Below, one piece after another: positions 1-8,947 of a DNA stretch of 64,000 bases. The position numbers were made by a program, and so were the translations under genes. The stretch covers positions 1-64,000 of the forward strand of contig JALBYC010000017.1 in assembly GCA_023212645.1 (NCBI GenBank), written 5' to 3'. The DNA comes from Farysia itapuensis (Eukaryota; Basidiomycota; Ustilaginomycetes; Ustilaginales; Ustilaginaceae). Each line of letters opens with the position of its first letter. The first letter of the stretch is position 1. The notes beneath the pieces are model-generated. The model had not been told where the DNA came from. It searched no databases and saw only the letters and a program-made list of their open reading frames with translations.

Positions 1-53
1 AACCCTAACCCTAACCCTAACCCTAACCCTAACCCTAACCCTAACCCTAACCT
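1..53. repeat. Telomere repeat, (CCCTAA)n at the left chromosome end
   Basis: Eight tandem AACCCT units plus a partial unit run from the first base. The orientation (C-rich strand reading 5'->3' inward) is that of a left chromosome end whose 3' overhang would be TTAGGG, the repeat used by most filamentous fungi, smuts and vertebrates. The array stops abruptly at about base 53 and the next bases are already retrotransposon coding sequence, with no subtelomeric spacer. Confidence 0.97.
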
Positions 54-1574
54 CTCGATTTGCGTTCCCTCTGTCGGCTGTTTCAGCCACGCGACACCGA
101 GCTTCAGAACAGGATCACTGGACAGCCTGACGACTATTGCTTGCAAGATGGCGTGTGGCTTTTCCACAACCGCCTGGTCATACCCCTCGTGCTGGAGGGC
201 ACAGTGGGCCGCAATCGCTCGTCCGCCGGGTTACAACGCGAACATCTTCGGTTCATGGTGATGAGCCAGGTGCATGACGGCGCCTCCGCTGGCCACCCCG
301 GTCGTGATGCGACCATTGATCTGGCCAAACGGAATTACTACTGGCATCAGATGGACGCCTGGATCGCGGACTACGTTGCTTCCTGTCCTGTTTGCGCCCG
401 CTACAAGACACCTCGGCATCGGCCATACGGTTTTCTCAAGCCACTGTCCACGCCGCAACGTCCGTGGGGCTCCATTTCGCTCGACTTCATTGAAGGCCTT
501 CCGCTGTCAGACGGCTATGATTCTATTATGGTTGTTGTCGACCGCCTCACCAAATTCGCTGTCTTCGCCCCTACGGTTAAAACCGTCACGTCCAAAGCAA
601 CTGCCGCACTTCTCAAAGACACCGTCTTCCCGCTGTTCGGGATTCCCGACCATATTGTCTCAGATCGCGGCCGTCAATTTATCTCTGGCGTATGGGAAGA
701 TTTCGCGCGATACTTCGACATCGAGCACAGGATGTCGACCGCGTACCACCCCCAAACGGACGGCCAGACGGAGCGGGTGAACCAGGTCCTAGAACAATAC
801 CTTCGTATGTATTCCAACTACGACCAGGACAACTGGAGCGGCCTGCTTACTACGGCGCAGTTTGTCTACAACAACACGGTACACACTACCCTGGGAACGT
901 CACCTTTCTTCGCGTGCTACGGGTGGAACCCTCGTGCACACCCCGAGACGCCCGTTCGACTGGGGGTGCACAATCCGGATGTGTCCGCATTCGCACCAGA
1001 CCACGAGCAGTTGGTCTCCTTCCTGTAGGAACGGATCCGAGAGGCGCAGCAACGAGCTGTGCGCTTCTACAACCGAAAGCACAAGGAGATGTCTTTCGCG
1101 GTTGGTGATATGGTATACGTCAGCCGAAGGAACTGGCGCAGCCGCCGCCCCAGCCCCAAGCTCGACACGCGCTACTCTGGGCCTTATGAGGTACTGCAAC
1201 GGGTCGGATCACTGGCGTATAGAATTCGTCTGCCTCCGCACTTGCGAGTGCACAACGTGTTCCACGTCTCACTACTGGAACCGGCACGCACCAGCAAGAT
1301 CAGTGATAGGCAAGAGGCAAGTACGTCCGAGATCATCGAAGGAGAGGTCTACTACGAAGTAGAGGCGATCCTCGACCGTCGTGGCCCAAAGAGTCAGCGC
1401 GAGTATCTCGTCCTGTGGCGAGGCTACCCGGAGGAGGCACAAACGTGGGAACCGGCCAGCCACCTCAATTGCGACGACCTCTTGCGCGAGTTCGAGAGCC
1501 GACAAAACGATCCAGCCTCTACTACTCCTGCCGTGGACAAACGTCGTCGTGGCTCAACCAATCCAAGGTCGTAA
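54..1574 (+). pseudogene. Ty3/gypsy pol fragment: integrase plus chromodomain, one in-frame stop
   Basis: The frame shows an HHCC zinc finger (H in VHDG, GHPG, then CPVC, roughly bases 270-400) and an integrase core with all three DDE carboxylates: D in LDFIEG, D in SDRGRQF, and E in the E-Q-Y segment after HPQTDGQTERVN. A TAG at 1026-1028 interrupts the frame. The same frame then resumes with the integrase C-terminal region (YSGPYEV, LRVHNVFHVSLL) and a chromodomain (YEVEAILDRR, YLVLWRGY, TWEPASHL) before TAA at 1572-1574. The amber codon and the lost 5' half make it a pseudogene. The open frame reaches back to about base 51, so no native start codon exists. Confidence 0.92.
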
Positions 1575-1907
1575 CGCTACGCTGCTTCCTCGACCGCGGC
1601 CCTTTTTTTCTTGTTCAACACAATGTTTCGATATGGTGTCTCAACCCGCCTCGACTTGTTTCCGTGACCGTCTCTGTTCCGTGCCGACTTCGACCATTTC
1701 CCTTTTCTCTGCTGGGCCAACAACGACCAGCACTTACACAACTGTTCAACACATTCCCCATGATCCTGTTGGGCGTTTCAACACGCTCTGTTCTGCTTTG
1801 TTTTTCTCGACCATCCACCTTCCCACTTATGGGCTTCAACAACTCATGGTGGACGTAGCCAATCTGCATTCCCTCTCGACGGAGCTCGAGGACTACATGG
1901 GGGGTAA
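1575..1907 (+). other. Non-coding stretch between pol stop and 3' LTR
   Basis: This 333-base stretch has many pyrimidine runs. The ORFs that extend through it on the plus strand are frame-shifted continuations of pol with low-complexity translation and no recognisable domain. It ends with a purine-rich tract (GGGGGG at about 1899-1904) directly before the presumed LTR start, where a polypurine tract priming plus-strand DNA synthesis is expected. Confidence 0.6.
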
Positions 1908-2183
1908 TGTTATGGGGCTAGGCCCATTACATGTGGCCCTCTGCATGTGTTCCGTTGCATGGGTCTGAGACATGCGTCCCGGCGCATATGCCCCAGACTT
2001 ACATGCCTTGTCGGCGTGCTCCAGCCCCTTGCTCGCTTCCCTCATAAAGCACTTGCTTCGACTCGATGGTGTCTTCCCCCATCGAGTCTAGTATCCACAC
2101 ACCTGTGTATCTAGATCACTCGAATACATTCTATTGCGCTATCTCTCGTTGCCTCTCGGCCACTGTGAACCCCTCCGGTGACA
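1908..2183 (+). repeat. Probable 3' LTR of the gypsy remnant
   Basis: The start is set by the purine tract followed by TGTTATGGGG, a typical Ty3/gypsy LTR beginning. The proposed end is the TGACA at 2179-2183, giving a TG...CA element of about 276 bases. A TATA-like CATAAA lies at about 2042-2047. A second plausible end is GGCA at 2195. With only one LTR present, neither boundary can be confirmed by comparison within the window. Confidence 0.55.
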
Positions 2184-3111
2184 CCCTAGTCGGCAATTGG
2201 GACTCCGATGAACTTAGCTAGCTAAGTTCACCATGCAGGGTCCAATTGGGCTTAAGCGAGGCCAATCCAAAAGGCGATTTGGCAGGGGATGGAAGGGATT
2301 TTGTTGTCAAACGAGATGACTAATTAGAGCTAGGATCATTGCCAGATCCTTGCCCAGGAGACCAACGATGCGAGGGGCCATTGTCGTAGAAGACGATGAG
2401 CCTGTGCCCAAACACGTAGTGTGGTGTCTCTGCTGATTCTTGTCAGGCGTAAAGACTTTGATAAAGATATTTCATTGAGAAGAAGAAGAAGAGGAGGAAG
2501 AAGAACGTGGGAACTAGTCTAAGATCGATAGCGGTAGTGAGTGCTCTAACATGTATGAGACACTGTGTGACAGTAGGCTTCTGACGAGATTTGCTTGGCA
2601 AGCCGGAAGCTTGTGCCGCGGCATCTCGCGTTTTGTTTTGCAACAGTCATCTTCTGGCTGATCTCACTGTAGGGGTGGTTGATCTTGCTGCAGCTGCGGC
2701 GGTGAACAGGTTCCGAAGGAACTATCCAAGCTTTGCGAGCAAGATGCTTGCTTGTTGGGAGCGAGCTTCCTCGAATCTGTAGTGGTGGACGGTGGAGGCT
2801 GACACCGAGCAATGCGAATTGGATGAGGCTGAGCCGACATCCGAAGAAACTAGATCGGAACGCGTGTGCAGCGAGCGCCATTGCTCTATGCAAGTCAGCC
2901 TCCACACCTCAATTCTTTGATTTTTTTTTTTGGCGCGGAGAGCGAACGTTCACGTGTACAGTCCACGGGCACGGCTATATGCGGTTTGACTGCTGATCAG
3001 AAAGTAACACAGGACTCCCTACATAAGGGCCATTTCCGGGCTAGCCCCCTGTTGCGCTTGACTTCTCGCTACCCTCTTCCGACCAGCTGCCAACCTTGTT
3101 CAAGTGTGATC
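2184..3111. other. Subtelomeric spacer without a convincing gene
   Basis: It contains a 22-bp perfect palindrome (2209-2230), an AGA/GGA-rich purine stretch (2476-2507) and an A/T-poor promoter for the downstream dehydrogenase. Minus-strand ORFs up to 119 codons (2546-2905) have no recognisable motif and overlap one another in several frames, so I treat them as chance ORFs. Confidence 0.6.
2209..2230. repeat. 22-bp perfect palindrome next to the LTR
   Basis: The left arm TGAACTTAGCT is followed directly by its exact reverse complement AGCTAAGTTCA, with no loop. It lies 26 bases beyond the proposed LTR end. It could be a protein-binding site or a scar of the insertion; the sequence does not decide. 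Confidence 0.85.
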
Positions 3112-4086
3112 ATGGCAAATTATTTGTCCAAATCCTTTCGAACGCAATCGTTCAACATTCCAGCCCCCACACTTACGGAAGAAAATCTCCCTGATCAGAC
3201 AGGCCGCGTTCATATCGTCACTGGTGGTTACGCAGGGGTTGGTCAAGAGCTCACTTCGATCCTGTACAGCAAGGGCGCTACGGTCTATGTCGCTGGTCGT
3301 AGCAAGGACAAGGCAATGAAAGCCATTGATCATATCAAGGGTCGCTTCCCACGCGCTAGTGGCCGTCTCGAGTTTCTCATGCTCGATCTCAACGACTTGG
3401 CGACAATCAGGAAGTCAACGGACGAATTTCTGTCACGTGAATCTCGTCTTGACGTACTTGTCAACAACGCCGGTGTCATGTTTCCACCTGAAGGAAGCAA
3501 GACAAAGCAAGGACACGACCTTCAATTTGGTACGAACTGCCTTGGGCCGTTCCTTTTTACTCTGATGCTTCACCCGATATTGATCAAGACAGCCTCGTCT
3601 TCGCTCGCATCATCTGTGCGTGTCTTGTGGGCAGCATCGTCTGGTATTCAGGTTCTCGCGCCGTCCGGTGGCATTGCAGAGGACGCCAAAGGGGCTCCAC
3701 GCATCCTCAAGAGCCAACAAGCAAATTATGGACAAACAAAGGTTGCCAACGTGCTTTATGCGCACAAGTCGCAAACCATTCTAGGACAACACAACATTAT
3801 CAGTGTTTCTTTCAACCCCGGCAATCTCAGAACAGAGCTCCAGCGACACTCGGGAGGCCTCATGATGAAATTGGCCGACAGCATGTTGCACCCTCCCATT
3901 TTTGGGGCGTACACTGAGCTCTACAGTGGATGGAGTCCAGACGTGAGTGAAACGAGTCTCTACATTATGCCTTGGGGCAGACAAGGTGCAAAATACGTAC
4001 GAAGCGACATCTTGCACGGTATATCTACCGGGCTCGCCGATCGCTTCTGGAGCTGGAGCGAGAAGGAGACTGCACCTTACATGTGA
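3112..4086 (+). CDS. Short-chain dehydrogenase/reductase (retinol dehydrogenase-like)
   Basis: A 324-residue NAD(P)-dependent oxidoreductase of the SDR superfamily. Visible motifs are the Rossmann glycine motif TGGYAGVG (residues 37-44), NNAG (118-121), a catalytic serine in AASSG (about 177) and the YGQTK active site with Y206 and K210. Length and motif spacing resemble retinol dehydrogenase and WW-domain oxidoreductase relatives that fungi use on lipids, ketones or xenobiotics; the substrate cannot be read from sequence. The ATG at 3112 is the first in frame just upstream of the conserved region; the open frame upstream has no domain. Its 3' end faces that of the bZIP-like gene with 92 bases between stops. 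It is the first apparently intact gene inward of the telomere. Confidence 0.88.
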   Translation: MANYLSKSFRTQSFNIPAPTLTEENLPDQTGRVHIVTGGYAGVGQELTSILYSKGATVYVAGRSKDKAMKAIDHIKGRFPRASGRLEFLMLDLNDLATIRKSTDEFLSRESRLDVLVNNAGVMFPPEGSKTKQGHDLQFGTNCLGPFLFTLMLHPILIKTASSSLASSVRVLWAASSGIQVLAPSGGIAEDAKGAPRILKSQQANYGQTKVANVLYAHKSQTILGQHNIISVSFNPGNLRTELQRHSGGLMMKLADSMLHPPIFGAYTELYSGWSPDVSETSLYIMPWGRQGAKYVRSDILHGISTGLADRFWSWSEKETAPYM

Positions 4087-4178
4087 TCAGGTGTAGAAAG
4101 CGCAAACCTGGCCTGACCCGGCCTAACGCAAAAGCACTGTATGCGAATTTGCACGTAGTATTGGCAGCATGAATCAGA

Positions 4179-5147
4179 TCAACTCTTTTCTGCTGATGGA
4201 CAGCGATTGCCACAGACGAGTGAGAGGTCTGGTAGGCCACGCTTCGCTCGCCACCAGTTTGTGCGTTGAAGAATCTGATCGTCGAAGAGGCGGCTGTACT
4301 TTCTTGCAAATCCTTCTTCCACCTCCCAATTTTCCGCGTCGAACGGATTGTTCTGCCATATGAAGAACGGTGGTGGTTTCCCTGTGGTTAGCGGATGATT
4401 GAGCATCTCCTCGCAGAAGTCTCGCTGCTGGATTTCGCCACTGCGCAGCAAGCTTAGAACTCGATCTCGCACCACCGGCCAGGGACAGAAGACATCAAAG
4501 AATGCATGGTGCTCATCAGCCAGCTGCGCAGCTGTTGGATGCATGTTCTCCGGCACATTGTCCCACGAAATTTTGCTGTCCGGTGGAGGCTGGTTCGGAG
4601 TTTCTTGTGGTGTAGGTAAGAGCGTGTTGGCAGTACTGTGTGGCGCATCTTGAAGGGACGGCTGGTTGACATAACGCGACCAGCTGTGAGGAATTGGATT
4701 AGGAGTGTCGTATTGTTCCATCACGTCAGCCGTGAGTCCAAGGCGCGTGTAAAGTATTTTGTAGGCGGCGATGAGACTGAGGCTTGAAGTAGTGTGTGCA
4801 GTTCCAAGAGCCAGGTCTACTGTGTCAAGTAGATAGTACATGTGCTTTCGATCATCGAGCTGCCATTCCGCCCCGCTTCCTCTCATGTCTAAATTCGGTA
4901 GCCAAGGACAGCTGATTCCAGCTTCGAAAAGCTCTTGATGGCTGGTGGAGCCTGTGTTCGCTGTTGCTGAAAAGTTGCAGGTGCGAGCGGTGGAGCGAGG
5001 TGATGTCTGCTCGTGGTCAACGCCGCTGCTCATCCGTAGACGGGTGCGTCGACGCCGTTGTGCGGCCGCATTCGATCTCCTGCGCCGCTCAGCCATCTCG
5101 GAGTACATCGACGCCGTGTTGCTCGCTGGCTTGTCTTCGGAAATCAT
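4179..5147 (-). CDS. bZIP-like transcription factor with DUF3425-type C-terminus
   Basis: A 322-residue protein. Residues about 20-38 form a bZIP basic region (SNAAAQRRRRTRLR, matching the N-x-x-A-Q-x-x-R-R pattern). The usual leucine heptads do not follow; the next 40 residues are Ser/Thr/Gln-rich. The C-terminal half (HAFFDVFCPWPVVRDRVLSLL, then PPFFIWQNNPFDAENWEV) resembles the DUF3425 region that fungal bZIP proteins carry after a degenerate zipper. That family consists of nuclear DNA-binding regulators; the target here is unknown. The start is the ATG at 5147, just before the basic region. The open frame continues upstream to 5423 but the added residues look non-protein-like. Confidence 0.7.
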   Translation of the reverse strand: MISEDKPASNTASMYSEMAERRRRSNAAAQRRRRTRLRMSSGVDHEQTSPRSTARTCNFSATANTGSTSHQELFEAGISCPWLPNLDMRGSGAEWQLDDRKHMYYLLDTVDLALGTAHTTSSLSLIAAYKILYTRLGLTADVMEQYDTPNPIPHSWSRYVNQPSLQDAPHSTANTLLPTPQETPNQPPPDSKISWDNVPENMHPTAAQLADEHHAFFDVFCPWPVVRDRVLSLLRSGEIQQRDFCEEMLNHPLTTGKPPPFFIWQNNPFDAENWEVEEGFARKYSRLFDDQILQRTNWWRAKRGLPDLSLVCGNRCPSAEKS

Positions 5148-5580
5148 GGTGAGTCGCTTGAGAGATCTGGAGAAAGGAACACCGAGGTTGTGATCCGGTC
5201 TTGGATGACATAAGCGGAAGCCACTCAATAAATTCAGTCCCAAGCACGGAGCAATACGCAGGTGGTCCAAGCCGTCAGCGCACAGATTGCGGCGTTTAGG
5301 CCAGCAAGTCAGTATTCCCAACCACATCCGCTCCACAACAACAAGTGAGCGAGCTGCACTATGCCATGGCTGTGCTATTAGAGTATTGAGGAAAGCTGAA
5401 ACGATAAAAATCAAAAGCTGCATGCCTCGTGTCAGAAACTATCTTAATTATCTCGCTGAACCAATACTGAATGTTACAATCGGTGCTGGCGGTCTCGCTA
5501 GAGTTGAGCTGAAGACCCTCGAGTTAGACACAAGCAGATCCAGCTATGCAAAGCACAGTAATGCTATGAATGATGAAAGA
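5148..5580. other. Spacer: bZIP-like gene upstream region and desaturase 3' flank
   Basis: This 433-base stretch holds the presumed promoter of the bZIP-like gene (minus strand) and the 3' flank of the desaturase gene. I see no RNA gene, TATA motif or further conserved coding sequence in it. Confidence 0.5.
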
Positions 5581-7371
5581 TCAGTGTGTGCCAATGTCGC
5601 CTTTGACCTGGGCTTGGGCTACGTGGGCGAGAATCTGAACTTGGTCTGCTACCTTTTTGAGCGTTGAGAGGACTCGGCCGTTGCCTTCAGCAAATCCGTA
5701 TTCGTGGTAGCAAAGATTGTGCTCCTTGGCAAACGGAACAACGAAGCGATCGCGAAGCTCGCGCAAGTTGTGCCGAGGTACTCGTGGAAAGAGATGGTGC
5801 GAAACTTGCATATGCAGCCCGCCGTGAAGAAAGTCGAGCCAAGGAGGGCAGGCGACGTCCATCGTTGTGCGTAGTTGCCGCGACGCAAAGCTTTCGCTAA
5901 GTCCCAGATCTTCAGACGACTGTGCAAAGTGCGAGAGCACGATTTGAACGTGCAGAGGCGAAGTGACGATATGACTGATCAAGAGATACGCGATCCGCAT
6001 CGACCAGGACGGTAGCGAGCGGAGCAGACAGCCGTACCACGTCCAGAAACAGAGTATGCCGACAACCTCTAGCGCCCACCAGCGATTCTTGCGGGCTTTT
6101 GTCGCCAGAAATCCATACGAATTGGCATACAGGTTGAATCGACCGAGCGACATGATAACGTAGTACAGCTTGTGCTGGTGTCGAAGAAGGAAACGACTCG
6201 GCGCGTCAAAGGCCAAGACTCGTCGATAGTAAGAAGACCACAGGCCGAGCGGCTTTTGATCGTCGGCGCTGTCTTTGCCAGTGGTAAGCACAGTTGTCTG
6301 GCCGGCCAGGACAAATTCGGGCGAGATGGCGAAGAAGGGCATATGCTGAATGTCAGGGTCGTGCTCGGGATGGTTGGTGACAAGATGATGGACGTCGTGA
6401 TTGTCGCACCACCATCCAATGCTAAGACCCCCGATAAAATCGGCAATGATAGTGCCAATCAATCGATCGATGGACCAGGAGTGGGTGATGCCAGAGTGAC
6501 CCGAATCGTGAGCTGAGAAAGTCAGCTGATGCCAAAAGCAGCCCAAGAAGAAGCTTGATAGTAAGAAGGACACAGAGGACGAACTGAGCCAAGCGTCTGG
6601 TGTCGGTGTCAAAGTCTCGCTTTGACCTTTTGACCAGAAGGCGAAAGAGATTGCTGCGAGCAGGACATAGCGGGCCACTTCGCGAGCATAACCACCGGGC
6701 TGTAGATCATACAGCTTTGACGCCTTGACTTGCTCATGCATGCGTTGGTAAGCAGCGGAGATCCGCTTTTCCCGCGCCGCGTCGAGGCTTGGTGGGTCTG
6801 GCGGAGGCTCAAGCAGCTCGATGGGAAGAGGAAATGATTCTGGCCGATCGATGACCATGAAAATTGGTTTGCTGCTGCTTGTGCTGTCGAGAGGAAGATG
6901 CTGCTTGCTGGCTGACATAGGCTTTGGCGTGCGATGAGCCCACATGGCGACCTGCGCGTGCGGATGATCGAGCTTGCCCTTTCTATAACCAAGCTGGACA
7001 GGCGGCACAAGAGGCTTGTACTGGTCCCATTCGTCTTGAGCGAGGTGACCAACGACGAAGCGGCTCATGAGCCTGTCCATGGTGTCCTGCGAGTGATACG
7101 CCTCGATCTCATCTGTGGCGTCGCGACCGACAAAGTGAAGGATTGCAAGCTCGCCGCCTGGGTGTCTTGCAAGCCACCGGTCCAGCTTGTACACTTTGCG
7201 CCGATGTAGCACGAGTGTTTCGCCATTTGCTATACGCTGTGCCAGATGACCTCGGGTCAGGGTGGTAGTGCTCCGCTTTGCCGAAGGATGCTCATCCTTA
7301 GCAGACATGACAGTTGCAGGTTGAGCGAATGTGAATCTGTCGGGAGAAGGCGAACCAACTCGTACACTCAT
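5581..7371 (-). CDS. SLD1: Cytochrome b5-fused delta-8 sphingolipid desaturase
   Basis: A 596-residue front-end desaturase that would introduce a delta-8 double bond into the long-chain base of ceramides in the ER membrane, ahead of glucosylceramide formation. The N-terminal cytochrome b5 domain carries the heme motif HPGG (residues 70-73). The three desaturase histidine boxes are HDSGH (288-292), HDVHH (325-329) and QVSHH (522-526); glutamine instead of the first histidine in box three is diagnostic of b5-fusion front-end enzymes. Hydrophobic stretches lie around 235-285, 300-320 and 435-480. A second ATG at 7308 (residue 22) is an equally possible start. Delta-5/6 fatty acid desaturases share this architecture, but the fungal delta-8 sphingolipid enzyme is the best fit by length and context. 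Confidence 0.85.
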   Translation of the reverse strand: MSVRVGSPSPDRFTFAQPATVMSAKDEHPSAKRSTTTLTRGHLAQRIANGETLVLHRRKVYKLDRWLARHPGGELAILHFVGRDATDEIEAYHSQDTMDRLMSRFVVGHLAQDEWDQYKPLVPPVQLGYRKGKLDHPHAQVAMWAHRTPKPMSASKQHLPLDSTSSSKPIFMVIDRPESFPLPIELLEPPPDPPSLDAAREKRISAAYQRMHEQVKASKLYDLQPGGYAREVARYVLLAAISFAFWSKGQSETLTPTPDAWLSSSSVSFLLSSFFLGCFWHQLTFSAHDSGHSGITHSWSIDRLIGTIIADFIGGLSIGWWCDNHDVHHLVTNHPEHDPDIQHMPFFAISPEFVLAGQTTVLTTGKDSADDQKPLGLWSSYYRRVLAFDAPSRFLLRHQHKLYYVIMSLGRFNLYANSYGFLATKARKNRWWALEVVGILCFWTWYGCLLRSLPSWSMRIAYLLISHIVTSPLHVQIVLSHFAQSSEDLGLSESFASRQLRTTMDVACPPWLDFLHGGLHMQVSHHLFPRVPRHNLRELRDRFVVPFAKEHNLCYHEYGFAEGNGRVLSTLKKVADQVQILAHVAQAQVKGDIGTH

Positions 7372-7500
7372 ATATCCTCATGCACTCATGCACTCATGCT
7401 GGCAGAATTTGTGAATCTGACACTTCAAATCACAACGCACAAGCCAATACTCGCCTCCCTTGTCTTCATACCACTCGCTCTTCGCAAAGCGCTTCTCGTG
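7372..7500. promoter_or_regulatory. Compact divergent promoter between desaturase and SEC12
   Basis: Only 129 bases separate the ATGs of two divergently transcribed ER-membrane genes. A TATAT lies at about 7370-7374, overlapping the first desaturase ATG. If the desaturase starts at 7308 instead, the shared region is 192 bases. Confidence 0.5.
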
Positions 7501-8871
7501 ATGGCAAGGACACAGCACTACCCGGTTCAAGCCAAAATACCCGTCTACTCGCTTGGGTTCCTGCAAGATGATGTGGTCGTCTATTGCGGAGGTGGCGGCG
7601 CCGGTCGTTCGGGTGTCACGAACGCGATTGTAGCCGCGCGTATCAACGCAGACCAGCAAGGCTTTGAGAAGCTGGAAGAGGTCAAACTGTCTCGCGACGA
7701 AGATGCTCCAATGACCATGGCTGTCAACTCATCACAAAAGCAGCTCGTTTGCGGTATCAACAACTCTGCCGAGCAAGTGAGACAAGGCGACAACCAGCCT
7801 CTACGCCTCTTTGACTACTCAGTTTCGGCAGATGTGCCAGAAAAGACACCGGGCAAAGAAGACACAGCGGACGCTTCAACCTCTACCTCTTCGCCAAAGA
7901 TCTCGCTGCACTTCTCACGCAAAGCAGAATCACTGACGATTCGCGATCCAGAGCAATACCCCAAAGTTACAGTGTTCAGCCCTGATGGGCGAATGCTCGC
8001 CGTGGCGAGCACAGACGGCCAGGTCGCCCTTCATCGATTTCCGTCGCTCGCCCACGTGTGGCATGACAAGCAAGAACCGCAAACGTCGGATCACCAGGCA
8101 GCAGAGGCTCAAGATACGGCGATATCCAATCCAGCTGAAGACTTCGAGTCAGAAGAGATCTATGATGCCGACTTCTCACACTCCAATACCCACGTCGTGT
8201 TCACCTCTTCCTCAAAACTCGTCGTGTATGCTACCACGGCGTTCTCAGCAGGCCAAGAGAACAAGGATGCCCAAGGATACGCCCAGACAATGCAGACCAT
8301 CAAAAAACCTGCGCTTGGTGGGCAAGGTCCCTGTTCATTCCGCGCAGCTCGATTTGGCCGTGGGGAATCGAGCAAGGAGAAGCTCTTTACCGTAGTCAAT
8401 GCCATCTCGTCCGCTGGCGGCAAAGGACCCAAGGCAAAGATTCGCAAGAGCTTCGTGACAGCCTGGGACGCTGACTCGTGGGATCTGATTGAAACCAGAC
8501 ATGTATCTGATCGACCTGTGACAGTCTTTGACGTGTCGCCAGACGGCAAACTGTTGGCCTACGGTTCCTCTGACCTCAGCGTGGGCGTTTTGGACGCCAA
8601 GACGTTGCGACCAATTCTCAAGATCCTCGATGCTCACAATTTCCCTCCGACTGCGCTGCGCTTCAATCCCTCATCGAGCATACTGGTTTCAGCCAGTGCC
8701 GACAACACGTTGCGGATCATCCCGATTCCCGCACTCAGCTCAGCATCACCGGCTACTGGCGCCATTGCCTTCATCACGGAAACGCGGCCCGGCTTCTACC
8801 TTACCATCTTTCTCTCATTGCTTGTCGCAGCTTTGGCCCTCTGGCTCCAACGCAGATACCTTGTTCAGTAG
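7501..8871 (+). CDS. SEC12: SEC12-like guanine nucleotide exchange factor for SAR1
   Basis: A 456-residue type II ER membrane protein. SEC12 activates the GTPase SAR1 and so starts COPII vesicle budding from the ER. The N-terminal GGGGAGRSGVTNAI (about residues 30-43) matches the conserved SEC12/PREB K-loop region with its invariant asparagine. WD40-type repeats follow (e.g. VFSPDGRMLAVASTDGQVALH, VFDVSPDGKLLAYGSSD, LVSASADNTLRI). A single transmembrane helix sits near the C-terminus (about 430-450) with a short lumenal tail. The ATG at 7501 was chosen because the protein then begins just before the first propeller strand; an open frame without an upstream ATG in a good position extends to 7246 and overlaps the desaturase. 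The stop lies 76 bases from the SET2 stop on the other strand. Confidence 0.88.
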   Translation: MARTQHYPVQAKIPVYSLGFLQDDVVVYCGGGGAGRSGVTNAIVAARINADQQGFEKLEEVKLSRDEDAPMTMAVNSSQKQLVCGINNSAEQVRQGDNQPLRLFDYSVSADVPEKTPGKEDTADASTSTSSPKISLHFSRKAESLTIRDPEQYPKVTVFSPDGRMLAVASTDGQVALHRFPSLAHVWHDKQEPQTSDHQAAEAQDTAISNPAEDFESEEIYDADFSHSNTHVVFTSSSKLVVYATTAFSAGQENKDAQGYAQTMQTIKKPALGGQGPCSFRAARFGRGESSKEKLFTVVNAISSAGGKGPKAKIRKSFVTAWDADSWDLIETRHVSDRPVTVFDVSPDGKLLAYGSSDLSVGVLDAKTLRPILKILDAHNFPPTALRFNPSSSILVSASADNTLRIIPIPALSSASPATGAIAFITETRPGFYLTIFLSLLVAALALWLQRRYLVQ

Positions 8872-8947
8872 TCACGGCAATTGGACACTGTTACAGATTC
8901 CATGCTGCGTAAACGCTTAAAGTAATACTAGTACAATTGTCAGACGC

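Larger units (their letters stand above)
54..2183 (+). mobile_element. 5'-truncated Ty3/gypsy (chromovirus) LTR retrotransposon
   Basis: The remnant holds, in order, the integrase zinc finger, integrase core, a chromodomain, a short non-coding stretch, a purine tract and a probable 3' LTR. Gag, protease, reverse transcriptase, RNase H and the 5' LTR are missing. The pol frame is open right up to the telomere repeats, so the left break lies inside pol. The C-terminal chromodomain marks the chromovirus branch, which is common in fungi. With no 5' LTR and no target-site duplication visible, the element cannot be autonomous. Confidence 0.9.

Noticed and set aside
274..1362. Alternative-frame ORFs overlapping the retrotransposon pol region
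   Set aside because: They are out of frame with the integrase and chromodomain and have no domain content.
2546..2905. 119-codon minus-strand ORF in the subtelomeric spacer
   Set aside because: No motif, overlaps other chance ORFs, and no splice-extended version gives a recognisable product.
3112..7371. A subtelomeric biosynthetic cluster (SDR, bZIP-like factor, desaturase)
   Set aside because: No core synthase, transporter or P450 is present, and the desaturase is a sphingolipid housekeeping enzyme.
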